Assembly (NCBI GenBank): GCA_028023455.1
Contig: JAQFVV010000021.1
Coordinates: forward strand, 5,298,853 to 5,362,852
Source of the DNA: Epiperipatus broadwayi
Lineage: Eukaryota; Onychophora; Udeonychophora; Euonychophora; Peripatidae
Reading direction: 5' to 3'
DNA: 64,000 nt
Both the position numbers and the translations under genes were made by a program. The notes beneath the pieces were generated by a model, which was not told where the DNA came from, did not search any database, and saw only the letters and a program-made list of their open reading frames with translations. Positions 11,824 through 24,735 of this stretch are shown here, piece by piece; within the stretch, counting starts at the first letter, position 1; every line of letters starts with the position of its first letter.

Positions 11824-14800
11824 GTATAGTTTCATTGCATTAATTTTATCCCCCATGATATAGAGGTCAATAAAATATATTTAAAAAATTTGCAACATTA
11901 AATTAATTACACACACATACATAATACATATATGGTATAAAAACATTATAACTATAATACTTACTTTTCTAAAAAAAATAATCCTAGGATTTGTAACTTT
12001 TGGAAAAGCATCTCGATCCATTATATCACATTATATACATAAGATGTCCGATAATTTTGGTATTAAAGAAAAAAATAGTTTGAAAGTCAATAAACATACG
12101 GATAATTTCCTTGATGCATGTCTAGAGTAACAGAATGCTACAATTGTTTCACGTATATTCCAATGTAACATGTGAGTTGATAAACTGCATGGATTTTTTT
12201 CATGGGGAATCATCATTGGTTTGCATGTAGATTCTAAACACATGATTTTAGACAACCTAGTTAGAGAAATGCAATGTGATAATTTCTGCCTTCTCCTGAA
12301 AAATGTATTCCAGATCCATAATCATCAATGGTTGGTGTATATATATCATTTCGGAGGACCCATACGCTAAGCCTATTGTTCAGAACAAGACAGCCACATA
12401 TTACTTGTTAATACTATCTATAACAAAAACACACAGTAATTAGAAAAAAATTTTATTCTTTTCCCAAGAGTAGATATATGGAACACTTGGTTATAAACAA
12501 GTATCAAAACACCTGTGTCAAATACAGAATGAAATAGCTTTTACTATTATACAATTTTCATAAACACAGCAAATTGTGTTTCTTATTAGCACATTGAATG
12601 CATAAAATTATGCTTACTAAATAGTATATTTTAAGTAATGAATCTCTCATAGTAATTGCTATGAAACACAGTCAATCATTTAGTCATTACTGTCATATAT
12701 ATAGATCACTACTTGTCTCTAAGTACTGGCAATTATTGATGTAATGTTCTTATATATACTCCTCCCAAAAACTAACCCTCTTTCACAATACTGCCAATTT
12801 TGTATTCTATAAAGACAAATAAATAGAAAATATTATGATTCGCTAATGGTTATATATAATATTGATTTTACCCTTGTTTGTACTTGTAATTCAAATTTGC
12901 ATACATTTGTTCATCTGCATAGTTTCTTTATTCTCTATAACCTGAAGATGGAGTTTCATTGAAGGTCACCATAAACATAGCTCTTTACATTGTAAAGAAA
13001 AAAGAAATCATATGTTTTAGCACATTCAAAATGCAATCTTAATTAATAAGATATTAAATTCTAAGTAATATTTTTTTACAAATAACATTAACCACATATA
13101 TTCATAATTTTTAAATCTATATATGTAAAGTTATCATGTTTTTTGATTAGTGAGTTGAACATTGTTTGGGAGAAGAAATGTATATTATTACTAGTAGAAG
13201 CACACAGAACACTTGGAGAGATGTTATCTTTGCTTAGAATTGTGAGTTTATTTCCCACTAATTTCATTTCTTACACATTGTAATATAGTATTTTATTTTT
13301 TTAAAAAAAAACATGACATATTTCATATACCTGTAGCTATATGTTGATAATATATATAACAATAGTATTTCTTTAATATTGGAATATTTATTTTCTCATG
13401 ATGAATGATTTTGATGGAATTAAAACTTTTCACTCTGAAAAAAAAAATGATATAAAGGTAATCACATATAAAAAGTGTGTTTGAAATATATACATTTTCA
13501 AACTTCGTCAAAAATCAAACATTGTAACTTGTCTATAACCATGCAATATGCAAGCCTTGTGGATAACAATTTTCTTCTGGGTTGTACACATACCAAATTT
13601 TGCACTCTTATATAGATTTAGCTTATTAAATTCTAAATATATGAGGGTGTGAACTTAAAATATAAGCAAGTAATTAATTATATAAATATAATTAAAAAAA
13701 AAACCTGTCATCACAGAAATTTATACCGAGTTTAATTTTCAAAATATTAATTCAACACTGACTTTTTTTTTTTGGGTTGATCATGATTTCATGTTATCTT
13801 TCCAAAAAACATTCTACTTGTTGAAACTTTACAATTCTTTTGTGCAATGTTGTATTAAAATTAAAAAAAAAAAACATTAAATAATACATTGCTTACGTAT
13901 TTGACTACAATGCTTTTACATTAAATTAATTACAGTTTCGACAAATCTATAGTCTTCATCAGAACTAAAAATATAATTTTAATAGTTATTCAAACTTATA
14001 AATATTCTAAGAATATTTTTTGATTTGAAATATTTTGGTAAAAGTTATATTATGAATATAAATATAAATATTTTTAAGAATATAAATAACCCACTGCAGG
14101 GCAAGACATTTCCATTAGGTCCTCATAGAAGAATGATGAAGATAACGTATTCACCAGACTGCCCATATCTGGGTGGTGAGGGTTTAAATAGATTTCCATA
14201 TTTTACTTCTGTCTAACAATGCATAGATACCCATTTACTGACTACTATCTAAAAAAAATCCAAAGCATGTTTAAAAAATTTTCAAACTTACTTAGCCCAG
14301 ATATGAACACAGGTTATAGGAACAGCATGTTATTGAATTATCTGTGCATCATAAGATCTTTCATGTTATTAGGGTACTAGACATTAAGTAAATATACATT
14401 TTCAAATTATATATAGTGATGTAAATAATTATTATAGTATTTAAAAAACTGCAAGCTTATAATTAAAACAAGAAAAATATAAACATCTATAGAAATTAAT
14501 AATAAAACTAAGTCAAGCACATGTCTAAAAAGATTTTGACTACAAATATATATATATTTTTATATGTCAAAGCGTCGACCGGGAAGCGAACCCGAGCCAG
14601 CTATGCTAACCGCTAGGCCACCAATGCTTGACTTGACTACTAATATTGTTACAATTAATTAGCAATCAAACTAAAAAAAAAAAAAATCAGCAGAAAGCTT
14701 TAATTAATATGACACTTTAAAAAAAAACAACTAATAATTGTATATGCAAATACACTTAAACATAAAAATATAATTTATAAAATAATCAAAATTGGCAAAT

Positions 14801-15652
14801 TAATATGAGATGTATTAAGACTTTGGTATAATTATGTTATATATTAATCTAATTGACAGTTACTTTAAATGCAAATTCTGTTTGAAAACAAAAATTAAAT
14901 ATTTACTTCTGTTAATTAACATTCTTTTCTAATGATCGCTTTGCATCTTTGACGTCTTCTAAAATTATTGATTCTACTTACATAGTGATATTTATCGAGA
15001 ATAGTGCCAATATTCAAACACCTTACAGCCCTAATTTATCAAAATTTGCCCAGAAACAAAATTTTATGAATTATAATTTAATAACTTTTAAAATAGATAA
15101 TATATTTGCAATGTTATATGTTTGTACTTCTTAAGTTTTTCCATCATGAATTGTTTGTTACCTTGCAATACAAAAAAACTAGTTTTTGTGTAATAACATT
15201 TTTTAACTTCTGAAGATAAACATATCATTGGGCGAAATCATCGATTGTTTTTTTCTATATTATTTGAAATAAAAAGAAACAGAAAAACAATAACATATGC
15301 TCAGAAATGAGTGATTACATCATAATTGCTTGGGTCAAAATACCTACTCAATCTCAGACTAAAATGCATGTTTACCACTGTTTTATATAATTTTTGAACC
15401 GAATTTCAGTAAGAAAGAGATTTATAAATTCTTGAGTCACTATTATGTTACAGATAAAATTCTTTTGTTTAAATTATTTAGATACAAAAAGTCTGAAACT
15501 TATCATTATATATGGATCTATTTTTAGACATTTGATTTCTAAGTTAAAAAAAATCATATGTGCACCTACTTATTTAGAGTCTATTTGTCTGAAAATTTGT
15601 GATTATGGTATCCTAATAATTATGCCAGACTATAAATCTACCACGAATGTCT
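11824..15652. other. Gene-free AT-rich stretch with repeat fragments
   Basis: No credible gene. It contains the family B SINE (14.55-14.63 kb), a CTTCATCAGA block (13931-13967) related to the 57-kb foldback, a similar CCTGAAGATGG block near 12942, a family C fragment (14225-14244), and A/T homopolymers. Frames at 14025, 14949 and 15445 are short and featureless. Confidence 0.65.
14544..14634 (-). mobile_element. tRNA-derived SINE, family B copy (internally deleted)
   Basis: In the minus sense it reads GGTGGCCTAGCGGTTAGCAT (A box TGGCCTAGCGG, 14610-14620) and GGTTCGCTTCC (B box, 14582-14592) only about 17 nt apart, so the anticodon-arm region is deleted relative to a tRNA. It ends in TTTGACATATAAAAATATATATATA. 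It shares the GTCAAGC start and GACATAT-(TA)n tail with the copy at 58.7 kb. Confidence 0.8.
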
Positions 15653-16070
15653 TTAGAAAAATTCAAACTTAATTTAAACTTTTCAAATATAATCAATTGT
15701 TAGTAATTGCACATAGGTTAGTATGTAGCACAACTTTTGAAGTGATATTATTTTCCTCTCTTCTTCAGGTGCTTCAGCCCAAACTAATGACACTATTAAC
15801 ATGGGAATTAAAGATTTGTGAATATTGAATTTAAGATGATGCTTTAACTAAACTTTTGAAAAAATAGTCTAATTGGATAGAGAATCATTTTAAATTCAAT
15901 ATTCATGAATTTAAAGAGTTAAGTTCAATTTCCATGCTAGTATTGTCATTGGTACATCTGATTAAAAAAGCATACTACTTGAAACATTATTGTAAACTAA
16001 TCTATGCACTATTACAAATGCATGAATATATTTGAAAAGTTTAAGTAATATGAATTTTTCTAAAAGACAT
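15653..16070. mobile_element. Complete inverted-repeat element of the CTTCAGGTGTTGCTGG family
   Basis: The left arm (about 15653-15832) starts with GAAAAATTCAAACTTAATTT and TTTAAACTTTTCAAATAT, then CTCTTCTTCAGGTGCTTCAG. The right arm (about 15893-16070) returns the same motifs inverted (ATATATTTGAAAAGTTTAAG, TGAATTTTTCTAAAAGACATT). Related halves lie at 47208, 51771 and 52293 and a full copy at 58045. No transposase frame: a non-autonomous element. Confidence 0.65.
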
Positions 16071-16215
16071 TTAACAATTAATATTAGATAATGGAAATAG
16101 TCCAGCATATAATTATTTATTTATATTTATGCATTATATAAAATTAATAATAAAAAAAATCAAGTCATATATCACGTGACGTAACTTAATAAGCTTGTAC
16201 TACAAATGTAACCCA

Positions 16216-16525
16216 ATGAGCGTGCTAACAAGCTTTTCTGAAATGCTGCAAGAGAAAGCTTGAAACTGGTTTGGGGATATTCTAGATAGGTACATATAGA
16301 TGTCTGAAAATTTCAAATTTTCTACCTAATATTTTAAGTATTAGATAAATGCTGAGCTTGTGTTGGTATTTTAGATCTAATATCTGAATATCCTAGTGCC
16401 TCACTGAGGATAGCCAGTAGCTTGAAACCAGTTTGGTGATAGGGATATTCTAGATAGGGATTTTTAAATGCTTTCTCTTGCAGCATTTCGGAAAAGCTTG
16501 TTTAGAGCTATTAGCATACTCATTA
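16216..16525. repeat. Inverted repeat with internal direct repeat
   Basis: Arms of about 45-55 bp (16216-16259 and 16470-16525) share AACAAGCTTTT(C)(T/C)GAAATGCTGCAAGAGAAAGC in inverted orientation. Inside, GCTTGAAACTGGTTTGGGGA...TATTCTAGATAGG (16258-16290) is repeated directly at 16420-16459. A short CCAGTTTGGGGATAG match also occurs near 9757. A small open frame at 16468-16704 lies on the repeat and is not credible. Confidence 0.65.
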
Positions 16526-17662
16526 TATTACGTAAAATTATGTTGAAAGTGTCCATGTTAGCTATCAAATGCTTATTTAGAGCAAATCAGAGAACATTTA
16601 ATAGTCTACTTTTCCAAAAGATGTTCATCATCAAAAATGCATCTAAGGCCTCAGAAATAAATATTTCTAAAAATTTCATTATATGCATAAAACATTTATA
16701 TTGATGCATAAAATCAACAAAGGTTAGAAACTATTTTATTTCTTTTAGCTTTAGATCAAACTTAATAAATTACAAATTTATTTATAATCCTCTTTGCACA
16801 GGAGACTGGCAGTGTATTTTTGATTAGGTTAGCTCTCTATTCATGCATCTCAACTTTATAATTTTGAAAATTATAATGAATACTCACTCTGGAAATCATT
16901 AACATGATTTTTTCCCAAATATCTATACCTGTATGCTTAAAATTTAAGATCAATTGTTAATTATAATTTCTAAAACTATATAATTTTTTTTATATAACCA
17001 CATCATTTTAGAAGTATTTTTATAGAAAAAATTTAGCAAATATTGTGGTAACTTAATATAGACTAGATATTTTACAAACATTTATTACAGTTAAGTAACT
17101 GTAAAATGCTAGTTAGTAGCAAACAATAACATGCTAATGAGTAACTACGAAAAAAATTGTAGTTGATATATACCTATGAAAAGTTATTTTATAAATGAAT
17201 GAAAATTACTGTGATATTAAAAGTAAATAAACAGAAATATTGGATCATCATGAAATAAATTAAAAAATTATTTGGACACCTGAAAAAGTTTTTTTTTTTT
17301 AATTAGCAGGTGATGCTTTTATGCTGACATATTTAACACATTAAAAAACTCATTGAATCTTCCAAATATTAATCGAAGAATAAGTGAGGCAATCAAAATC
17401 AATCAGACTGCAGGGTCCACCAGCTGGTTGCTATCCATTTGTTGCCAAGTCTATGTACTCATAAATATCTTCATTATATAGTAAAGTCCATATTTAACTA
17501 TTATTTATTTCTAAAAAATAGCCAATACAAATATTTTAATAAATTTTATGCTTTGAAATTGTATAATCACTAAAACTATGAAAGGAAGGAAAAAAAGACC
17601 TTGTTAAAATAATAAAATATCACATCCATTAAGACTTATTATAATAAGTAAATAAATGAATA

Positions 17663-17801
17663 ACTTTATTGCTGGGAAATTCATGAAAAATTCAAATGCA
17701 GGAAGTAACAATTCAAATGCAGGAAGTGATACTTCTAGGCACGATTCAAGGAAATTGAACTCCAGAATCTGCCATTACACCATTATATTAATTCATCCGA
17801 C
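17663..17801 (-). mobile_element. SINE family A copy with an internal 21-bp duplication
   Basis: Ends in the minus sense with TTTCATGAATTTCCCAGCAATAAAG. AATTCAAATGCAGGAAGT is tandemly duplicated (17689-17727). The tRNA-like head (AATGGTGTAATGGCAGATTC) is visible at the high-coordinate end. Confidence 0.55.
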
Positions 17802-18339
17802 AAAATTGTAGATGAAATTTTCTGCAACAGAATAATTATTTCACATTGATCAAATTCTGTGATTATTTACATTGAATTTCTGCATTTACAATATATAAAT
17901 TCATATCATATATAAAATGACAATTATGTCGAGATCTCGTTCTAAAGGCAGACCAAGTACTGCAATTACATGACAAAATTTTATCATCAGTGATTATCTT
18001 AACTTATTTTTAGCCATTAATGTAATATTCAAAACCATCAAGTCATATAATAAGACATCACCTGACCTCAGTTTACATATTGCTATTGATTAGTAAATTC
18101 TTCTACTTTCATTAATTTTTTGCCATCTAGATGGCATGAAAATACTGAGAATTTTCCAAATAACATGCATTTAATAACACCTCTTAGATGCACTATCTTA
18201 ATATTATCAATGCGTGTTTTACTTACTTTTAAAAAAAAATATTTTTCAAACATATATGAATCAATGTTATTTTCATATTTATTTAAATCTTAAAATGTTT
18301 TACTATATTAATTATAATTAATAATTTGTAAAGCGCATA

Positions 18340-18434
18340 CTCATTACGTAAGTAATAAAGTCGTTAATCTTGTGTTTAGATTTGTAGAGGTCCCTACTGT
18401 CGCATTTTAGGCACACGGCCTTAATATATATTAC
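18340..18434 (+). repeat. Single-arm derivative of the GTAGGGACCTC foldback family
   Basis: AATCTTGTGTTTAGATTTGT, AGAGGTCCCTACTGTCG and GGCCTTAATATATATTACTT match the loop and right arm of the hairpin at 40.4 kb. Just before them AGTAATAAAGTCGT corresponds to that element's left tip, so most of the left arm has been lost. The central symmetrical GTAGAGGTCCCTAC core is kept. Confidence 0.75.
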
Positions 18435-21400
18435 TTATATTAATTATATATATATTTTTAAAAAATCCCACTAATCAAGGATTTTAATAGTTTGTATAAA
18501 AATGGGGAAGATATGCAATTTCAAACGTGAAGTAACAGATTGAACATTAATTTACAGACATTTAGCTCTTGAATCTGTCATGTGATCACTATGTTAAACT
18601 GAGCAGGATATAGTTTGAACTACATAAAAAATGAAGTAATTCTACTTTCTTAAGATATCTTTTAAAATCAAAAAGTTAAATATTTAAAAAATTCCAGAAT
18701 AACTAACTGTCTTTCACTTTCAATGATGCAGTAAATATATATATTTGCCTTAAGGCACCAACCAAAACAAATTGTTATTCCAAACAAATCAATAATATAC
18801 TTGATCAGCAGTATTATGGTAAGCAAACATTCATATTTAATAGTTTTACTTTCTTCATAAATAGTCAAGTTCAATTTTCATATATCTCAAATATTAATCA
18901 TCACTATCAATATCTAAAAGGAATACCATGCCATTCCAATCTCACCATTTTGTTCCCATTTCTTTTCATATTTGTCTATGAATTACATTCAATTCACCAT
19001 ATTTTAAATTTATATGTTTTTGGTCTTCCCACAATCTTCCTCCCAAAACTTTATCCCTATAAGCCATTTTTGTAAAAAAAAAAACACATTTCAAAATGTT
19101 TCGGGTATTTTATTTTCCTCGATTTTATCATGTTCAACAGTCCTCTTAAGTGATCAAGTCTTTTTCTCCCATCCCACTTCTTTTGATCATCTTTCCCCAA
19201 TGTCACACTTCCATATCTTCTTATTCTTTACTGCTTTCCCAAAGATCACATCTCGCTTTCGTATTAGTATATTCCAGATGAAAAATATGGGCATGAAAAA
19301 ATTTATTTTGATTTCATTGCTTTTATAATTTTTGTACAAATACACTAACATAAAAAAATAATATCTCAAATCTCTCTCTCTCTATATATATATATGTAGA
19401 ATGAAAATTTATTCAAATGAAAACAACAAAGTATGGGCCCAACACAATTTTATTACTGGTGCAAAGTGTACGAATCTCAAACTAATACTAACCACTATAT
19501 CATGTAATCATATTTTTGTTTTATGTTAGGTACACCACCCATCATCTAATCAGCACAAATTAACTTGGAACTTTTAATCTTACAGTTAAAAATAGCTATA
19601 TGACCAGCAACCAGATGACTATCTGGGTTGAATATTTGGAAAAAAAAGTCTTAAATTTGCTAAATATCATTGGACACTCTTTTTTTTTTTTCAAAATTCT
19701 AATTAAATTCAGATCTAAGTTATATGGTAGAAGTATGGACTAATCATTATATTGAAAATCTTCAGAGAATTGATTGGATTATAGCATTCAGAGTTCCTAG
19801 GCAGTCCCTCATCACTTAAGTATTAGCTGAACTTAATTGCTTAACTTTGGCCATTAGATACGAATTTGTATAATTAATATTCATTACATAAGAATTTGAT
19901 TAATAAACATCAATGGACATAAAGTAAAAATGGGCTGAAACACACATTGTTAAATTAAATATAACATATGCTTAAAATGGCAGTCATATTGTTAATATGT
20001 ACACACACACACACAAACACATTTCATTAAAAAAAAACCTGTTGGAATAGATATTTTATTTCTTTACAAAGTAGATTAATTTCCAATGCTAAAATTTAAT
20101 TTAAACAATTTATAATACTATTACTTTTATTATCCTTTAAACTTTATATACAGACTTTCAAACTATCAAGAAAAAATTGAAAATGATATATGGGGCAAGA
20201 AAATGAACAGGATTCCCTGACTTCAATAAAAGAACTAAACAGCTGAAATAAAGTTTGCAGTGGATATTGTTCTAGAAAAAGTGATGACTTTAGCAGGACC
20301 CCAAGAGATTGTGAAATTTATAAAGATATTAACATGTGAGGTAGATGGATAAGAATGTTTGCTGGACAGATGTGAAAAAGCTACAGATTGTAGTAACCGA
20401 ATTAAATTTGGAGACCTTAATCCTTCAGTGGATTGATATTGGTGGTATATGATGATACATATAGACATTGATAAGGTGGTTTAATTATTTGCACTTATAT
20501 GTGGCTTAACTAATCACCTTCATTTCATACATGTTAATATATACTTAGTCCTAAAGCTTACTATAGGTGGCCATAGAGCAGAAAGCTGTTTGTTTATGTA
20601 TATTATGATGTTAGGTTATTGTTAAAAAGCAATTGTGGTGATTTCAACAAAAGTTTTGGCAATAAATCAAAATAGAAGCAAACTTGTGCAGATCAACAAG
20701 TGTTAATTCAAATTTTTCAGATACAGCATAAGAAATTTTTGAATATTATGACTACCTTGATCTCAGATATGTAATTGCATGAAAAATGTTCATAAAACTC
20801 TATTGAATTAATTTTTTTTATACAATCAAAAAGTTGTTGCTTCTATGACAATTTTTAAATCAAGTTTAAAATTTGCACCAGATTTCAAATATTTTCAAAA
20901 ATTAAAAAACACTTATTTTGATAGCAATTTGACATTTTAATTTATAACTATTTATATTGATGTATTAAGATTTTGCCTTAAAGATAGAATTAGCTAGGCA
21001 AAAATATGAAGTGGTAATACAATAAGACCTTACAATAATAGTTAGAAACAGAAATCTTCCCTATTATAAGATGTAAAATTTATAGATTCCTATGAAATGT
21101 CTGTGTAGGCATATAAATCAGACATATATATATAATTAATGAAATATATTTGCAATTTGAAATTATAATGTATCAATGTTATTTTTCATGAATATTTGAA
21201 CACAAGTTATTGCACGATTTAATATTTATTTTATTTGCTTTCTTAGTGAAATGATATACCTCATATATCATTTGTAAATGTGTTGGTATAGTGCAAAAAA
21301 TAAAATATACAAGCATTTTCTTTTTTTGATTGATATGGACTGTCATAGGTAAGACTTTTTTATATATCATTTTAATAATAATTTTCTGATGAAGGTAATA

Positions 21401-24400
21401 AATTTATTAATAAAATATTAATGTTAAAATATATTTTAAAAATTTGTAATTCGTAAATAAATAACTTCAAAAATAGTTAAATTCTTTGTTTTTTTTTTAC
21501 TTTATGATCATGTTTTCCCACTTTATTGCTTGCTTTTAATGATATGTTAACTTTATGATAATATATATTTTATTTTTTCATAAAACCAAAACGCAGTTGT
21601 AAATCAAAAACCAGCAAAATAGCAACATCTCCACACAATTTAAATGACAGTATTGTGATAAATGACTATTACGTTAGTAGTCACTACTGTAAAATGTTAC
21701 TGTATTTAATTATTATCAGTTGTACTCTGCAATTACTTGCTTAACATAATTTAATCAAATAATCTCATAACTATTCAACAAAATTTAAGAATTAAAAAAA
21801 AATAGTTCATTTTTAAATCAATTCCGTGAGGGGAAAAAAAAGTTTGTGAGACTATTCTAGATTCTTCATTATGTAGACTTGTTGAAGGGAATTAAAAATA
21901 AAATTAGATCATTTTATATTTATACTTATAAATGCAAAACATCTATAACTTGATTTCCTCTGTCCAGTTAGATATCCAATAAAACAATCTTTAGATTGCC
22001 ATTTCTGAGCTAGGTTTTTTGCAACAGTCCGCCAAATAAAAATAGTGGATAAGACGTCATTCATCACATCTTTCCAACCACCAGGTGGTAGTTTTAGCAT
22101 TTTTCCATTCTTGTTTTTGCATGTGTTAAGAATAGTAAAATAGTTGCATAAAAACTCAGTTAAATCAGTTTTGAATAGTGAAAGAAACAGAGAATCTTTA
22201 AAAAAATAATTGAATGACTCATAAGATATTAGAGTTCCGGAAATGCCAGAATTAAAATTAATCCAAGGACCTTAGATCCAGAGTTTGACAATTTACCACT
22301 CATTGCATTAATCCACGCAGGGCAGAAAATCTTTGCTGTAGATTAAATGAAGACAAAAAATTAAAATTTTTTATGTTGTATGGATTTTTAACAAATTTTA
22401 TAAACAAATAAGCAAGTATTTGCGGAAATTGTAATTACCGAGCAATACATACATACTTATAAAGCAAGGGATAATTAAGTGCATAAGGCAGACTTAAACA
22501 TAACTCTTCAAAGAATAGAATATATGAGAAATATTTGAAATCTTATATAAAATTTAAATTATATTTAAAATTGGTTATTTTTTAATATGAAGTTAAATAT
22601 GCAATAATGGCTTCTTATGCAGCTATTTATGAGCTATCGTTAAAAAAAATAAAATAAAAAATGATAGGCGCAAAATTTTAACTAATAAAGTATGAATGTT
22701 AACACATATATATTTATACAAAAATAATATTCAGTCAAAAAACAATTTTTTTAATTGATCAAGTGAGAAAAAGCAAATCTTAAAGAAAATAGTGTACAGT
22801 GTACGTTAATTAAGCATATATGTATATAAAAGACGCTGACAGAACGTTTTTTCTTAAAAGAAAATAAAGAATAAATTTGAAATAAATTCTTAAAAAAATT
22901 AATTAGTAAACAATTTAGGCACGTTTTTTTTTTCCATAATAAATTTTTAGAATTATCGATGACAACAACAAAAAAATCTAATCAAAACGTTAAGCGAAAT
23001 TAATATTTTGATCAATTTTATGTTTTTTCATTAATACTTTTTAATTTAAAGTTTCCATTCCATTTTATCAACCAAAATAGAAAGAAATCTGTGAAAAAGA
23101 TTCCCGGAGAGTCGAAATATGAAATAAATGGAAAGAATTGATGAAAATGTAAATGTGATTATACAATAAATTTGGTCATATTAAGGGTATGAATACAGAA
23201 TTAAAAAAAAAACAGTTCTATGACAAAACATTTGCAAAAAAATTACTATTTGAATAAAAATGATTAGAATCATGAATATATTTATTTAAAATAAACATAT
23301 GTAAATTTAATTTTTTTTTTTACATATTTTTAAGTCAGAAAACTATAGACAATTTCTTTTTTGTAAAAATAACCTTCAATGACTTTACAAATAGTTAAAA
23401 ACAGATAAATAAATATTTTTATTCATTGCCATATTTCCCTTTGCTCATTTTATGAATAAATAGTATTCGACCAGGGTGCACTATCTTCATGACAGTACTG
23501 TTTATTTATTTCTCATATAGTCAATTGATCAGTTAAAATAATATTCAAACACCCAGAGGTCTCATGCTTACTTTCAACATCTGGCAATTAAAACCCCTTA
23601 TGAGACCAACTGTCAGAAACTAGTCAACTGTTCATTTATGATTCAAAACATACAGGAAATAGAATCAATTCCTTAATTGAGAGAAAAACTAGGAACTTAT
23701 AAGACGCTATTATATAACCTCCAGTTGAATATCTTATATATTAATTTTAATTAAGATTGTATAAAAAGTCTCAAGATAAGTGAAAAATCTGAGCTAAATT
23801 CAAATCCTATTAAGGGGCAAGGCAGAGTGATGCACTCACTGCTACATAATGAAGCTTTCCATAACTAAAATATATATGCTTTCATTTAAAAATATTTGCT
23901 CAATACGAGCATTTGATTTCAGAAATTGTAAAAAACGCAACAGTTTTCTTTAAAAAATATTATTTATCCAGAAAATATTTAAAAATTTTAGCTTATTTTC
24001 AAAGATGATTACATTTTTTTCTCTGATCCTTTTCTTAGTAACATAGTTCTTAACACAATAAAAGTATATTTTAATATTTTAAGCGAAACATAAATAAAAA
24101 AAACTGCGTTTGTTTTTATAAGTAAAAAATTAAAAAAAATATTTTTTTATAAAAATTAATTTCTTTTTTTAATATCTGTGTTAGTTTACCCAAATTTATA
24201 AATGTAGAAATGAGATTTTTTTTACAAATTATTCCATAATTGTAGAAATTATTAATAAAGATTCTGTAATTTTCCTCTTGAATAAAAATTACTGTAGATT
24301 TCATTGTAAAAATTTTCTATAGTAAATTAATGGATAGATATATAAATAAAAAATTATATGGGATAAATAATTGGGAATTTATTAAAAATAAGTTATTAAA

Positions 24401-24735
24401 AGAAACTTAACGAAAAACATGCATGCAACACAGCATCCAATTACCGAAACTGAAATAAGTTTAAAACATATGATAATAGCTGAAAATCCTATGACAAATA
24501 GCATTATCGATATTCCAATAACTGGCAGTTATAAAAAAGAATAATACTGACTAATAAGGATAAATAATAATTAAAATGTTGTGGTTCCTTTTTCCTTTTC
24601 CTCAGGAAGGAAAAAAGTACAATCTTATACACTTTTAGTTTTTAGTTTGTTTTAAAAAAGGAATATATATATAAAAAATATACATAACATTAATGTGTAT
24701 GTCATGCAAAAATCAAAGCGAAGCATCTGACAAAT
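18435..24735. other. Gene-free AT-rich stretch
   Basis: No credible gene. A pyrimidine-richer zone at about 18940-19290 contains a 104-codon frame (19014-19328) with no recognisable domain; it may be an old transposon remnant. A short (CA)n lies near 20001-20014. GAGGTCTCATG (23556) and CTTATGAGACC (23598) form a small inverted pair. One degraded SINE lies at 22.2 kb. Confidence 0.6.
22212..22322 (-). mobile_element. SINE family A copy (degraded)
   Basis: In the minus sense the head GTGGTAAATTGTCAAACTC is followed by TGGATCTAAGGTCCTTGG and a body ending in ATCTTATGAGTCATTCAAT. The typical AATAAAG end is worn. It is the last dispersed repeat I recognise before the zinc-finger gene domain. Confidence 0.45.

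Noticed and set aside
19014-19328. 104-codon plus-strand frame
   Set aside because: Low-complexity Phe/Ser/Ile-rich translation in a pyrimidine-rich zone, no domain, no splice or promoter context; at best an old repeat remnant.
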